This document shows, piece after piece, positions 35,636 through 48,590 of a stretch of 64,000 nucleotides of DNA; position 1 is the stretch's first letter; the number at the start of each line of letters is the position of its first letter. The notes under the pieces are model-generated. The model did not search any database, was not told the origin of the DNA, and saw nothing but the letters and a program-made list of their open reading frames with translations. Source of the stretch: SZUA-36 sp963727635 (GTDB lineage Bacteria; Pseudomonadota; Gammaproteobacteria; Xanthomonadales; SZUA-36); the NCBI GenBank assembly GCA_963727635.1, contig CAVSHP010000010.1:17528-81527 (forward strand). The letters are read 5' to 3'. Both the position numbers and the translations under genes were made by a program.

Positions 35636-36135
35636 ATGGCTATCGCAACAACATTGAAATCCTATCTGGAAGATCACCATGTCAGACTATGACATGGTCA
35701 AACACTCCCACTCCGCAACCGCAATCGAGTCGGCTCAGCTGGCCCACATTCCCGGCCACCAGTTGGCCAAGGCCGTGGTGCTTGAAGATGCAAACGGCTA
35801 CGTCGTCAGCGTCATTGCCGTCCACCAACCGTCTCGATCATGGAGTGGGTCAATGAAAGCCTGGGACGGAAGCTCGAGAATGGCACCGGAAAATGAATTG
35901 CCGGAGCTGTTCTCAGGATTGTGACATGGGTGCAGTTCCTGCCCTGAGCAACGCCTATGGACTGGATGTGATCTGGGATGAACAATTGACCAATGCCTCG
36001 GAGATCTATATCGAAGCGGGCGATCATGAAAACCTGATCCATGTGCATGGTGATGTGTTTTGCAGATTGATGGAAGACCTGCCGCACAACATCATCAGTA
36101 CGGGCAAGGATTATTCGAGGTGGGTAAGTAACTGA
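35636..36135 (+). CDS. YbaK/EbsC-like aminoacyl-tRNA deacylase domain protein, frame breaks
   Basis: ATG 35636 with a perfect AGGAGG (35625-35630). Restoring the frame gives about 165 residues: 'MAIATTLKSYLEDHHVDYDMVKH', then 'SATAIESAQLAHIPGHQLAKAVVLED', typical of the YbaK/ProX trans-editing fold that clears mischarged tRNA. Break 1 is an extra A in GTCAGAC near 35681; further breaks near 35828 and 35920 precede the C-terminus ('ALSNAYGLDVIWDEQL', 'EAGDHENLIHVHG'). The Lys in 'LAKAVVLED' is where the YbaK catalytic or substrate-binding Lys is expected. As a stand-alone member it may edit Cys-, Ala- or other mischarged tRNA; the substrate is unknown. Confidence 0.72.
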
Positions 36136-36190
36136 ACCGGTAGCTGCCCGCTGACAATTCAGCAGGTGAAATACCGGGTACGCGTCATCT

Positions 36191-36447
36191 GCTAGTGAAC
36201 ATTACTGGGATTACTTTGCGAGAGAATCACGTTTTTCATAATCTCCTCGGTCAGTTTTCCCGCTTTTTCATCGAATTTTTCAGTTCGATTGAAGATATAT
36301 TTTGCGGCATCAAATTGGCGGTCGAGTTCTTTTGAATCCCACTTCTTCGTCAAACATGCGCTGATACGCATCCAGTTTGCCGCCGACAGAGGCGATGGCC
36401 TCCTCGGTCAGGCGCTCGAGTTCCTCGTCAAAAAGCTCGTATTCCAT
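36191..36447 (-). CDS. Small hypothetical charged protein, one frame break
   Basis: ATG 36447 has AGGA about 8 nt upstream. It reads 'MEYELFDEELERLTEEAIAS' and, after an extra G near 36337 (GTGGGATTC), continues 'DSKELDRQFDAAKYIFNRTE' to a TAG at 36191, about 85 residues. Strongly acidic and helical, with no signal peptide and no family I recognise. It overlaps the 3' end of the upstream minus-strand gene by 40 nt, so it belongs to the same transcript. Confidence 0.5.
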
Positions 36448-36973
36448 GACGTTCCTGATATGTATCGGTCTGGGTCCGGTAATTCTGCAGGTGAACCGCA
36501 GGTCTCTTCATTATTTGCAAGGTTCGAGTAACTGATGGCGTCTGCTATCGCATTGCGGATAACGATTGCGTCTTCGGTGATCGCGTTCATGTCCACCATG
36601 CTGATGAGCACGGGGTTTTCGGCATTGATAGACGCCAGCCTGGCCTGGATTTCATCGTTGGATTCCTGTGCGAACCGCAACAGGAAGGCTGCCCCGGACA
36701 ACATGGATTCCTGGTCGACAATCCGGATCAATGGCGTTTTGTAATCATCGGGACTGAGGTTGGAAACCGCCCTGCCCCCGTCAATGGTATCCCGTGGTGC
36801 GATGGCATCCATCAGCGCCGGATCCGCCCCCCCGAAATCAACAGTATCAGGCTGAGTTGACGGTATTGTTCACCCGGCGGCAGGTCAGCAAGGTTATCCA
36901 GGCTAACACCGGCATGGATATTCATGCTTGCTGTCAATACGTAAAAAACAGCCGCCGTGAAGATTTTCCCCAA
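36408..36973 (-). CDS. Small exported protein of unknown function, one frame break
   Basis: Probable TTG start at 36973 giving a signal peptide 'GKIFTAAVFYVLTASMNIHA' with an A-G cleavage site. The chain continues 'VSLDNLADLPPGEQYRQLSL', breaks in a G-run at about 36829 (seven G where eight restore the frame), and resumes as 'ADPALMDAIAPRDTIDGG' and 'LIRIVDQESMLSGAAFLLRFA'. About 187 residues. No recognised family. It follows the MORN lipoprotein on the same strand after about 107 nt, and the start remains uncertain because this stretch holds several possible frames. Confidence 0.5.
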
Positions 36974-37080
36974 GGCATTCAAGGTGTCAAGGTTCCCGGG
37001 GCATTGGAGTTGGAAGCAAAGCTCAGGGCCTTCAATCTTGAATCGTCACCTTTACCAACATCCGCACCGGCCTTGTAGAT

Positions 37081-38978
37081 TCATGTTTTGGGCAACTGTC
37101 CGGGTTCCTCTACACGCACCACGCCATCGGGCAGGCCGTTTTTGAATCCGCCTTCATAATACGTCGCCCCGACCTGGCCGCGGCGTTGAATGATCATGCC
37201 ACCCGCGCCCGAGGCCATTCCCTTCTGGTCATCACCGATAAACTCGACGGTGTCGCCACGCTCATTCATGATCAGGCCATAGCCCCTGCCGGAGGCAACC
37301 CCATTTTCACAGACACCGTACCAGCGTCCCTTCTGGCCGAATCCCGGATGGTTGAAATGGCACTGGTCGCTGGCGCTGACCTGCATGGACCTTACCCTGG
37401 ACTGGTAAAGACTCAATGTCTTGTTTCTGAATTCGGCAAAACCACGTGCGGTGATCACTTCCTTGGACTCCAGCCATTCCATTTGCACCGACATCTGCCG
37501 GTCAAATGCGGGCGCCATGCGGGCCAGGAAATAGCGGTTGACCTCTTTTGACTCGGTCTTGGTCTCGAGTGTCTTGTGCAGTGCCCAACCGGAACCCGCC
37601 AGCAGCGCGCCAGATGTCGATACCACGGCCGCCGTGCTGGCCGCTGAGGCCACCGCGCCATAGACGGCGCCGGCCAGCGCAATGACGGCGACCGCGGTGG
37701 TGATATTCTGCTTGCGCGCCAGCTGGCGGCGTTCCTCGAGCGTACGGTACTCGGCAGCGATGATATTGCGCATCTTGGTACCGTAATTGCCCTTGTAGGT
37801 ACCCTCGTAAATACTGTCCGACTGCGCAGCCAAGAATTCACGCTCTGCCCCGACCAGCGCATCGGCCAGTTGCAGACGCGCCCTGACACTTTCGTCCCTG
37901 GACTGGACAAAAAACACCTTGGCGAGTTCCGGGTCAAAACGTTCCATAGCGGCCTGGCGTGCGAAAAACGTGGCCTTGTCGTGATCGACCGAATTGAGCA
38001 ATTCGACGATCCGGGTACTGGCGCCTTTTACGAAAGCCTGCACGAATGGATCAATGGAAAAATCCTCTGGCAGGCTGGCGATCGAGTTCGCCGTTCATGC
38101 GGATCTTTTCCAGAGAGTACTGTTCAATCGCCACCAGCTGCTGGTTTCCTTCTCCACCCCCTTTCAACGGCAGCGGCAAACTCGGGCTCATCCCTCTCAC
38201 GCAGAAATGAGATGAATTCGAGTGAGGAGTCGGTGGACTGGGGCCGGCCGTCGAGGCGTGAGCGGAAACTGTCATCGGTTTCCCTGAGGGCCTGCCGCCA
38301 TGCCGAACTGACCAGGGGTGGACTCGAGATCAATAAGCCACCCAGCGACGGTTGCACCCAACGACTGCTCTTGACGACGATCATGGGGGTCACCAGGTCA
38401 CCGAAAGTCACCGGCGGTGCGTCCATCAATTCGTTGACATCCGGGAAAGAATAGATATTGAAATCAATGGTCAGTACGCTGGGAATCTGCTCGGAACCCA
38501 GGATCGGCCGGCTGTAAAGGTTATGTTCCTTGTCCCATTCAATGATATGCGGTGACAACAGGACCGAGCCTTCCGGCAGCACACCCTTCAACTCGTGGTA
38601 CAGGGACATCGCGAAATAGCTGGATTTCTCAATGATGGACTGGGCAACCCGCGAGGTCTGGCGGTTGCCGTATACACCGTAGGGAACTTCTCCACCAATG
38701 GCATTGATCGCAAACGAACTCACGTACAGGTTTTCGGCATCGGTATGAATCATGGCCGGGTAGCGTATGACAACCATCGCAGCGGCCTGTGAAGATTTCT
38801 GGCTGGAAACCTCCTCCTTCTTCAGGCTTGAATAGACCGAGGTATTTCTGCCTGTTGCGGTGCCGGCACAGCCGCTGACGATTGCAACGATAACGGCCAG
38901 CATGACAATTGAGAATAAACCCGGCTGGAATCCGGCGCCGATCCGGACTGTAAAAAAATTACTCAAATTATTTTCCAT
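37081..38978 (-). CDS. Lipoprotein with membrane-hairpin segment and MORN-like C-terminus, frame breaks
   Basis: Start near 38978 with 'IVMLAVIVAIVSGCAGT' as a type II signal, so the mature N-terminus is an acylated Cys. Residues about 45-285 form a conserved-looking domain ('MIHTDAENLYVSSFAINAIGG', 'LYHELKGVLPEGSVLLSPHI', 'PPVTFGDLVTPMIVV'). Frame changes near 38155 and 38060 lead into 'VQAFVKGASTRIVELLN'. A hydrophobic Ala/Val-rich stretch follows ('TTAVAVIALAGAVYGAVASAA'), then a C-terminal MORN-like region ('GRWYGVCENGVASGRGYGL', 'YYEGGFKNGLPDGVVRV'). Total is about 630 residues. The substrate or role is unknown; MORN repeats usually bind membranes or protein partners. It heads a minus-strand set with two small genes. 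Confidence 0.62.
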
Positions 38979-39153
38979 CTCGCCCGCAAGACTCTTTGGA
39001 ACATCCTGCCGGTATAAGGTTCAGGCCCGGCAATACCGGGCAACGGTGAAGTATATTGAATTATTCCTTCACAACCAACAAATCCAACCCAGACAATTGT
39101 CCGGTCTTCATGAGCCCGGTTGATCTTTGCAGGGAAAATCCCTTAAACCGGTG

Positions 39154-39180
39154 CAAAAAAAAGCCCCAAAAAGGGGCTGA
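39154..39180 (-). terminator. Terminator after tRNA-Cys
   Basis: On the minus strand AGCCCC-TTTTT-GGGGCT followed by eight T, starting 2 nt beyond the tRNA-Cys CCA end. Confidence 0.9.
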
Positions 39181-39181
39181 T

Positions 39182-39255
39182 TGGAGGCCAGGGTCGGAAT
39201 CGAACCGGCGTAGACGGCTTTGCAGGCCGCAGCATGACCACTCTGCCACCTGGCC
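39182..39255 (-). tRNA. tRNA-Cys (GCA)
   Basis: 74 nt on the minus strand with encoded CCA. The acceptor stem GGCCAGG pairs with CCTGGCC, the anticodon loop is CTGCAAA with GCA, and the T-arm is GGTTCGATTCC. All arms fold. Confidence 0.95.
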
Positions 39256-39362
39256 TCGGTGAAAACGTCCCGCGCATCTGCTCAGGAGCGCGATATTCTA
39301 CTATCCGTTGCGTCACAATGCCATGGGTTAGATCAACAAGGCACTTTTGCCAAACGATGCAC

Positions 39363-39400
39363 AAAAAAAACCCGGCGATGGACTGACTCCACGCCGGGTT
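39363..39400 (-). terminator. Terminator after tRNA-Gly
   Basis: Minus strand: AACCCGGCG / CGCCGGGTT stem with a 14-nt loop, then eight T. It separates tRNA-Gly from tRNA-Cys, so they are probably two transcription units. Confidence 0.9.
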
Positions 39401-39408
39401 ATTATTTT

Positions 39409-39484
<76 letters not shown>

Positions 39485-39602
39485 ATTGAGGTGGCGTATT
39501 TTAAGCAAATCATCCGTTGTGTCAATGTTATTTTGTACTAACCCCTTTCACAGCAAGCCGGTGGGTGGCACAATACCGCCACCTTAACCAGGCATGGGAC
39601 TC

Positions 39603-39821
39603 ATGGCAAAAGAAGATGTAATTGAAATGGAAGGCAAGGTATTGGAAACCTTGCCAAATACCTTATTCAAAGTTGAGCTCGAAAACGGGCATGTTGTAAC
39701 GGCTCATATTTCCGGACGTATGCGCAAACACTATATCCGGATCCTGACCGGTGACGGCGTCAAAGTAGAACTGACACCCTACGATCTATCCAAGGGACGT
39801 ATCACCTACCGTATGAAGTAA
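39603..39821 (+). CDS. infA: Translation initiation factor IF-1
   Basis: 72 residues from ATG 39603 ('MAKEDVIEMEGKVLETLPN'), an S1-fold OB domain with the family 'GHVVTAHISGRMRKHYIRIL' and 'DLSKGRITYR' ends. An ATG three codons upstream is in frame, but IF-1 starts at MAKE. IF-1 blocks the ribosomal A site during initiation. It is convergent with clpA, 19 nt away, the standard gammaproteobacterial infA-clpA-clpS order. The frame is intact. Confidence 0.98.
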   Translation: MAKEDVIEMEGKVLETLPNTLFKVELENGHVVTAHISGRMRKHYIRILTGDGVKVELTPYDLSKGRITYRMK

Positions 39822-39840
39822 AGCCGCTGTTTCCGGCGGT

Positions 39841-42143
39841 TCAACCCTCTGTTGCTGCCGGCAGGGCTTTGGGTACTTCCTTCTTCGCCCGGGTACGAAT
39901 CTTCAATTCATTACCCTGCTTCCTGGACAGCGTGATATCCACTTCACCGCCTTCTGACAGGACGCCGAACAACAGGTCATCGGCAAGCGGACGCTTGATT
40001 TTGCCCTGGATGACCCGTTTCATCGGGCGGGCGCCCATTTCCGGATCAAAACCCTTCTCCGCCAGCCATTCCCGTGCGGCAGCAGAAACCGAAAGACTGA
40101 CATCCTTCAGGGCCAGTTGGGCTTCGAGTTCGAGTATGAACTTGTCCACGATCAACAGCACGATGGGGGCGTCGAGCGGCTTGAACTGGATCACGGCATC
40201 GAGGCGATTACGGAATTCCGGCGTGAACGTTCTGCGGATGGCCTCGGTGGAATCCGAAACGTGTTCCTGCTCGGTAAAGCCGATCGAGCGGCGTGCGCTC
40301 TGCTGGGCACCGGCGTTGGTGGTCATGACCAGGATAACATTGCGGAAATCTGCTTCGCGGCCGTTGGTATCCGTCAATTTACCGTGATCCATAATCTGTA
40401 ACAGAATGTTGTAAACATCGGGATGGGCTTTCTCGATTTCATCCAGCAACAACACGGCATGCGGGTTGCGGGTAACCGCCTCGGTCAGCAGACCGCCCTG
40501 GTCAAAACCCACGTATCCCGGCGGTGCACCGACCAGCCTGGAAACGGAGTGGGCTTCCATGTATTCCGACATATCGAAGCGGATCAGTTCAATACCCATG
40601 ATCATCGCCAGTTGCCGTGTCACCTCGGTTTTGCCGACACCGGTCGGGTCCGGCGAACAGGAATGAACCGATGGGCTTCTCTTCTTCACCCAGGCCGGAG
40701 CGGGACATCTTGATCGCGGCGGCAAGTGCATTGATGGCCTCATCCTGCCCGAATATAGTCAGTTTCAGATCGCGTTCCAGGGTCCGCAAAGCATCGCGGT
40801 CCGAGCGTGAGACCTGCTTGGGCGGTATCCGCGCCATGTGCGCGACGATGGTCTCGATGTCGTGTTCGTCCAGCAACTTCTTGCGCTCGTCTTCCGGCAG
40901 CATGCGTTGCCGTGCGCCGGCTTCATCGATGACATCGATGGCCTTGTCAGGCAGGTGCCGGTCATTGATATGGCGCCCGGACAATTCCGCTGCGGCACGC
41001 AGGGCCTCATCGGTATATTTGACCCCGTGATGATCTTCGAAACGCGATTTCAAACCGCGCAGGATTTCGATGGTTTCCGCAACGGTGGGCTCGACGATGT
41101 CAATTTTCTGGAAACGCCGCGCCAACGCCCTGTCCTTCTCGAATACACCACGGAATTCCTGGTAGGTGGTAGAACCGATGCAACGCAATTCACCCGAGGC
41201 CAAAACCGGCTTGATCAGGTTGGATGCATCCATGACGCCGCCGGAAGCGGCCCCCGCACCGATGATGGTGTGGATTTCATCAATGAATAAAACCGCACCT
41301 TCGGAATCTTGTGCAGTTCGGACAACACGGATTTGAGTCTTTTTTCGAAATCACCGCGGTACTTGGTGCCTGCCAGCAATGCACCGAGATCCAGGGAGTA
41401 AATGCGTTGCGTCTTTCAGAACTTCGGGGACCTCGCCTTCGACGATCCGCAGTGCCAGGCCTTCGGCCATGGCGGTCTTGCCAACACCGGCCTCACCGAC
41501 AAAAAGCGGATTGTTCTTGCGTCTGCGGCACAATATCTGGATCGTGCGTTCAACTTCATCCGCGCGTCCGATCAGCGGGTCGATCTTGCCTTCGCGGGCA
41601 CGCTCGTTCAGGTTGCTGGTAAAGTTTTCAAGCGCACTCTTGCGGCCGTCCGAACCTTCTTCCAGACCTTCTTCGGCGACTTCCTCATTACTGTCCGTGG
41701 CATTTTTCTGTAACGGTGTAATCCCGTGAGAGATGTAATCCACCACTTCGAGACGGGTGACGTCGAACTTGTTCAACAGGTAAATGGCATAGGAATCTTT
41801 TTCACTGAATATCGCCACCAGCACATTGGCGCCGATCACTTCCTGTTTGCCGGCCGACTGGACGTGGTACAACGCCCTTTGCAGTACGCGCTGGAAGCCA
41901 ATGGTCGGCTGGGTATCGCGATTGTCATCCTGACCCAGTTCAGGCACGGTGTCATTCAGGGCCTTGCGCAATTCCGACTTCAAGACCGGTGATGTTGGCG
42001 CCACAGGCGCTGAGGATTGACAAAGCCGAACTGTTATCCAGCAAAGCGAGCAACAGGTGCTCAACGGTAAGGAATTCGTGGCGGGCACTGCGGGCTTCTT
42101 GGTAAGCCTGGCTGATGGTTACTTCCAGTTCTTTACTGAACAT
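39841..42143 (-). CDS. clpA: ClpA, ATPase subunit of the ClpAP protease, frame breaks
   Basis: Pieces in successive frames cover a complete ClpA of about 765 residues from 'MFSKELEVTISQAYQEARSA' (ATG 42143). The N-domain is followed by AAA domain 1 ('NPLFVGEAGVGKTAMAEGLA', 'DASNLIKPVLASGELRCIG') and AAA domain 2 ('GPTGVGKTEVTRQLA', 'LLDEIEKAHPDVYNILLQIMD', 'EFRNRLDAVIQF'). Frame breaks: extra T near 41983, extra C near 41406, one near 41300, extra C near 40650. ClpA unfolds substrates, including N-degron proteins delivered by ClpS, for ClpP. Every domain and motif is intact, so these are most likely sequencing insertions. Confidence 0.9.
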
Positions 42144-42209
42144 CTAAATTACCGTGTGTGGAATACAGGTTGATGACCGGTTTCGGCCGTTCGCGTTCAC
42201 TGGACCGGT

Positions 42210-42531
42210 TCAAGCCTTCTCCAGGGCGCACTTGAGAGGATGCTCGTTGCGCCGGGCAGTATTCGTTGACCTGGGCGACCTTGGTTTCAGCAATTTCAAA
42301 CGTGAATATGCCGCATACACCTTTGCCGCGGGTGTGAACATGCAGCATGATCTGGGTGGCCCGGTCATGGTCGAATGCAAAAAAGGTCTGGATGACATCG
42401 ACCACGAAATCCATCGGGGTGAAGTCGTCATTCAGTAACACGACCTTATACATTGGCGGTGGTTTGACCTCCGGCCGAACCTCTTCCACTGCAACACCGC
42501 GATCATGTTTCGATTCAAATTCGTTACTCAT
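42210..42531 (-). CDS. clpS: ClpS, N-degron adaptor for ClpAP, one frame break
   Basis: Start ATG 42531. Residues about 25-90 carry the ClpS fold ('MYKVVLLNDDFTPMDFVVDV', 'ATQIMLHVHTRGKGVCGIF', 'EIAETKVAQVNEY'), including the Asn-Asp-Asp and Met positions that line the N-degron pocket. The uninterrupted frame runs on to 42133, but after an extra base near 42257 the alternative frame gives the normal ending 'ARRNEHPLKCALEKA' and a stop at 42210, for 106 residues as usual. Hence I choose the shifted end. It is upstream of clpA on the same strand. Confidence 0.9.
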
Positions 42532-42616
42532 GGATCAATTGTAGTACATCTTCCGGTAAATATTGAACAGTATATTCAGCAATTGACGTTCTCAATTTTG
42601 ACCCCATCTAACTGAC

Positions 42617-43747
42617 ATGCACAAAACAACCGGCAAAATCATGGTCGCCATGTCCGGCGGGGTCGATTCTTCTGTTTCGGCCTTGCTGCTGCAAAGGCAG
42701 GGACTGGATATCGCCGGCATGTTCATGAAGAACTGGGAGGAAGACGACCGTTTCGGTACCTGCGCGGCTGCGCAAGACGCGGCAGATGCCAGGGCGGTCG
42801 CCGAATCCATGGGTCTGCATCTGCATACCCGCAATTTTGCCAGCGAGTACTGGGAAAACGTGTTCGAGGAATTTCTCAGCGAATACCAGGCGGGCCGCAC
42901 CCCCAATCCCGATATCCTGTGTAACCGTGAAATCAAGTTCAAGACCTTTCTCGAACATGCCGAGGAACTGGGCGCGGACAAAATCGCCACCGGTCACTAT
43001 GTACGTACGGACTTTAGCGATGGCAAGCACCGCTTGTTGCGGGGCATCGACCATAACAAGGACCAGAGCTATTTCCTCTATGCCGTGGGTCATCAACAAT
43101 TGGCAAAGACCCTGTTCCCCGTGGGAGAACTGCAGAAACCCAGGGTACGTGAACTGGCGCAAGAGGCCGGTTTCAACGTTTTTGACAAGAAGGACAGCAC
43201 CGGTATCTGCTTCATCGGCGAACGCAATTTTACGGCATTTCTGGGTGATTACCTGCCTGCAAAACCCGGCGAAATCCGCACCACCGACGAGCAGGTCATT
43301 GGTGAACATCAGGGCCTGATGTTCCACACCCTCGGTCAGCGCCAGGGGCTCGGAATCGGCGGGGTAAAAGGATACCCTGAAGCACCCTGGTACGTGTTGC
43401 ACAAGGACCTTGGCAACAATGTGCTTTATGTCGGACAGGGCCACGAACACCCGTGGATGCTATCGGACCGGCTCGAAGCCACACGTCTGGCCTGGGTGTC
43501 CGGCACAGCCCCCGAGGCAGGCCGCTCACTGACCGCCAAGGTCAGATACCGCCAGCCTGATCAGTCCATGAGCATTGAACAAATCGATACAGACCGCATG
43601 TATTTGAAATTCGATCGGGCCCAGCGTGCCGTCACACCGGGTCAGTCCGTGGTCCTTTATGACGGTGAAATTTGTCTCGGCGGCGGTATCATTGAGTCCA
43701 TGAACACACCTCCAATGAACTCGAAATTCAGAGTAGCAAGTGTATGA
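42617..43747 (+). CDS. mnmA: MnmA, tRNA-specific 2-thiouridylase
   Basis: 376 residues. PP-loop ATP-binding motif 'AMSGGVDSSVSALLL', the substrate-binding 'RTPNPDILCNREIKF' with Cys102, and 'KDSTGICFIGERNF' with Cys198, the pair of catalytic cysteines known in E. coli (102 and 199). It makes the 2-thio group at U34 of tRNA-Lys, -Glu and -Gln. Divergent from clpS over 85 bp and overlapping hflD by 4 nt, the classic gammaproteobacterial mnmA-hflD pair. Confidence 0.98.
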   Translation: MHKTTGKIMVAMSGGVDSSVSALLLQRQGLDIAGMFMKNWEEDDRFGTCAAAQDAADARAVAESMGLHLHTRNFASEYWENVFEEFLSEYQAGRTPNPDILCNREIKFKTFLEHAEELGADKIATGHYVRTDFSDGKHRLLRGIDHNKDQSYFLYAVGHQQLAKTLFPVGELQKPRVRELAQEAGFNVFDKKDSTGICFIGERNFTAFLGDYLPAKPGEIRTTDEQVIGEHQGLMFHTLGQRQGLGIGGVKGYPEAPWYVLHKDLGNNVLYVGQGHEHPWMLSDRLEATRLAWVSGTAPEAGRSLTAKVRYRQPDQSMSIEQIDTDRMYLKFDRAQRAVTPGQSVVLYDGEICLGGGIIESMNTPPMNSKFRVASV

Positions 43748-44352
43748 ATGAACGCATAATGGCATTGTCTGGTATCTTTCAGGCCACCGAACTCGTCAGG
43801 CAGGCAGCCAATCACGGTACCTGGTCGGGTTATTCGGCCGATACCTGTCTCGACAGCCTGCTGGCCATCGAGGCCGACACTGTCGAGGATATCTTTGGTG
43901 GTGCCACTCGCTTGCGTCTCGGTGCAGAAACCCTTATTTCGGTGTTACAGGGGGACCGGCGCTACATGGAGAGTCTGTCGTATGCCGTCACCATCATGCA
44001 ACTGGAAACCAGCTTCCGGAAAAAGCCCGACATGCAGGCGCACATCGGGAACGAGCTTGTGCTGATCGCGGAAATTGACGATGGCACCGAGATACACGAA
44101 ATAAAGGATTTACAGGCCAAGAAAATAGCGGCCCTGTACACGCAAACCATCAGCACCCTTTCGCCCCGGATCGTCGTCAACGGACGGCCGCAACACCTGC
44201 AGGTTGATCGCACCGTCAACTGGATACGCACCATGCTATTTGCCGGCTTGCGCTCGGCAGTGCTATGGCGACAATTGGGCGGCGGTCGTTTCAGCATGAT
44301 GTTCGGACGTAAAAAAATGCTCGAACAGGCACAATCACTATTACCCGGATAA
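43744..44352 (+). CDS. hflD: HflD family protein
   Basis: 202 residues, all-helical HflD. Typical opening 'LSGIFQATELVRQAANHG' and C-terminal 'LQVDRTVNWIRTMLFAGLRSAVLWRQLGG' (two parts of it). In E. coli HflD is a peripheral inner-membrane protein that binds phage lambda CII and affects lysogeny; the housekeeping role is unclear. Start overlaps the mnmA stop. In enterics purB follows; here acnA does. Confidence 0.95.
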   Translation: MNERIMALSGIFQATELVRQAANHGTWSGYSADTCLDSLLAIEADTVEDIFGGATRLRLGAETLISVLQGDRRYMESLSYAVTIMQLETSFRKKPDMQAHIGNELVLIAEIDDGTEIHEIKDLQAKKIAALYTQTISTLSPRIVVNGRPQHLQVDRTVNWIRTMLFAGLRSAVLWRQLGGGRFSMMFGRKKMLEQAQSLLPG

Positions 44353-44429
44353 TTCCATTTGGGAAAAGGGCTTCCAATGGGCGATAATATCCGGCCACGC
44401 GCTACTACATGCACTTAATGGAGGCCAGC

Positions 44430-47096
<2,667 letters not shown>

Positions 47097-47114
47097 TTCG
47101 GCGCACATCGACCC

Positions 47115-47148
47115 CAAAAAGCCCCGGTGACATCGATCATCGGGGCTT
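47115..47148. terminator. Possible terminator after acnA
   Basis: AAGCCCCG / CGGGGCTT inverted repeat separated by 14 nt. The T-run (TTTTT) lies on the minus-strand side only, so for acnA it would be weak. No minus-strand gene is near to use it. Confidence 0.4.
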
Positions 47149-47321
47149 GGATTGATCACGAATTTACTTCATAAATTCACAGTATCTGCTATAAATTTTC
47201 AGTGCTACAATCAAAAAACCGTATTCCCAACTCTCTTCCGCATGGATTTTGCTCAGATGAATACGTCGGCAGGGAAATAAGCTGACAGCACAACGTGGGA
47301 ATTTACCGGGGGGTAAAAGAC

Positions 47322-47690
47322 ATGACGATTGTTTTTGAATTTTGCGACAAGGGCGGCTATCTGGTAGCGACCATTCCGGACACAGTTATAAATTCCCAGC
47401 GTGCCAGGACTATCCTGAAGTCAGTCGACAATGAACGTCAGAAATACAATTGCCGCAAGGTTTTAGTCAATGAAATGGCACTTGAAAGACGTAAAATTGC
47501 CAGTCACGAAATTCGTGGCTTCACCGAAATCATACCGGATATTCGCCTGGCATTTCTTTGCCGGCCTGAATTGATCGATAACAATACAAGACTGTTTAGC
47601 GCCTTAAGTTTCACTGACGACTACATGGTGAGACACTTTAGCGTTAAAGGAGAGGCCATCAATTGGCTGATGTCCCAACGCGGAAGCTGA
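47322..47690 (+). CDS. Small SpoIIAA/STAS-like protein, function unknown
   Basis: 122 residues from ATG 47322 with a GGGGGG-type ribosome-binding site 7-8 nt upstream; an in-frame GTG at 47295 has none. The pattern 'VLVNEMALERR' (beta strand then helix), 'RLAFLCRPELIDNN' and a final 'RHFSVKGEAINWLM' resembles the one-domain SpoIIAA-like/STAS fold proteins seen in many environmental bacteria. These are thought to be regulators or membrane-associated, but no role is established. Monocistronic, with a 225-nt gap after acnA. Confidence 0.65.
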   Translation: MTIVFEFCDKGGYLVATIPDTVINSQRARTILKSVDNERQKYNCRKVLVNEMALERRKIASHEIRGFTEIIPDIRLAFLCRPELIDNNTRLFSALSFTDDYMVRHFSVKGEAINWLMSQRGS

Positions 47691-47759
47691 GCACTGAGAA
47701 CAATAAAACCAAACAACTGCGACCGCAGCCGTCATCGCGTCCATGATGGCTTAAGCACC

Positions 47760-48542
47760 ATGAAAATTCTGTTGGCGGGTTTTCTGCTGGTTATCATGAG
47801 CCAGTTGTATGCCAATGACGTGGAACAAGGTACTGATCTTGAAAGTTTGTTCAAGCAGGCCGGTGTTACCGGCACTTTTGTGTTGTACGACGTAAGTGCC
47901 GCGCGGTTTGTCGTCCACAATCAACCAAGAGCATCGCAGCGTTTTATTCCCGCCTCTACATTCAAGGTCGCCAATAGCCTGATCGGTCTTGCAACCGGTG
48001 TGGTTGCAAGTGTCGATGAAGTCCTGCCCTATGGCGGCAAACCCCAGCCGATTAAATCCTGGGAGCATGACATGGGCTTACGCCAGGCAATCAAGATTTC
48101 CAATGTGCCGGTGTACCAGGAACTCGCACGGCGCATTGGTCTGGAGCGCATGCGTGAGAATCTCGCATTTATCCCTTATGGAAACGCCGAAACGGGTACC
48201 GAAGTTGATACATTCTGGCTGAAGGGCCCCCTTGAGATCAGTGCCATGGAGCAAACGGAATTTCTCGCCCGTCTTGCCCGGGATGATCTGCCCTTCCCCA
48301 AGACCGTCCAGCAGGACGTGCGCGATATTCTTCAATTGGCACAGGGCGATGGATGGGTTTTATATGGCAAGACCGGATGGACAACCACACCCGAGCCGGA
48401 TATCGGCTGGTGGGTCGGTTGGGTCGCCAAAGACAAGCAAATATTCAGTTTTGCATTGAACATCGACATGCCGGATAGGGGTGATATTGCCAAACGCGTG
48501 GAACTCGGCAGAGCCTGTCTCAAAACATTGGGTATACTCTGA
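47760..48542 (+). CDS. Class D beta-lactamase (OXA-like)
   Basis: 260 residues with a signal peptide ('KILLAGFLLVIMSQLYA'). Serine-enzyme motifs are complete: S66-T-F-K69 (nucleophile and carboxylated Lys), S114-N-V116, the 'YGN' at about 142, and K204-T-G. 'FWLKGPLEISAMEQ' and 'DIGWWVGW' match class D. The family hydrolyses penicillins and sometimes carbapenems; the spectrum cannot be read from sequence. No insertion sequence or integron element is near and the base composition matches its neighbours, so it looks like a resident chromosomal gene. Confidence 0.93.
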   Translation: MKILLAGFLLVIMSQLYANDVEQGTDLESLFKQAGVTGTFVLYDVSAARFVVHNQPRASQRFIPASTFKVANSLIGLATGVVASVDEVLPYGGKPQPIKSWEHDMGLRQAIKISNVPVYQELARRIGLERMRENLAFIPYGNAETGTEVDTFWLKGPLEISAMEQTEFLARLARDDLPFPKTVQQDVRDILQLAQGDGWVLYGKTGWTTTPEPDIGWWVGWVAKDKQIFSFALNIDMPDRGDIAKRVELGRACLKTLGIL

Positions 48543-48590
48543 GAAATATTCAATTCAAAATTGAGTGATCGGTAAAACCGGGAGCCATCA

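Noticed and set aside
42133..42531. 132-residue ClpS with an unusual C-terminal tail
   Set aside because: The tail is out-of-frame translation after an extra base; the other frame gives the normal ClpS ending and stop at 42210.
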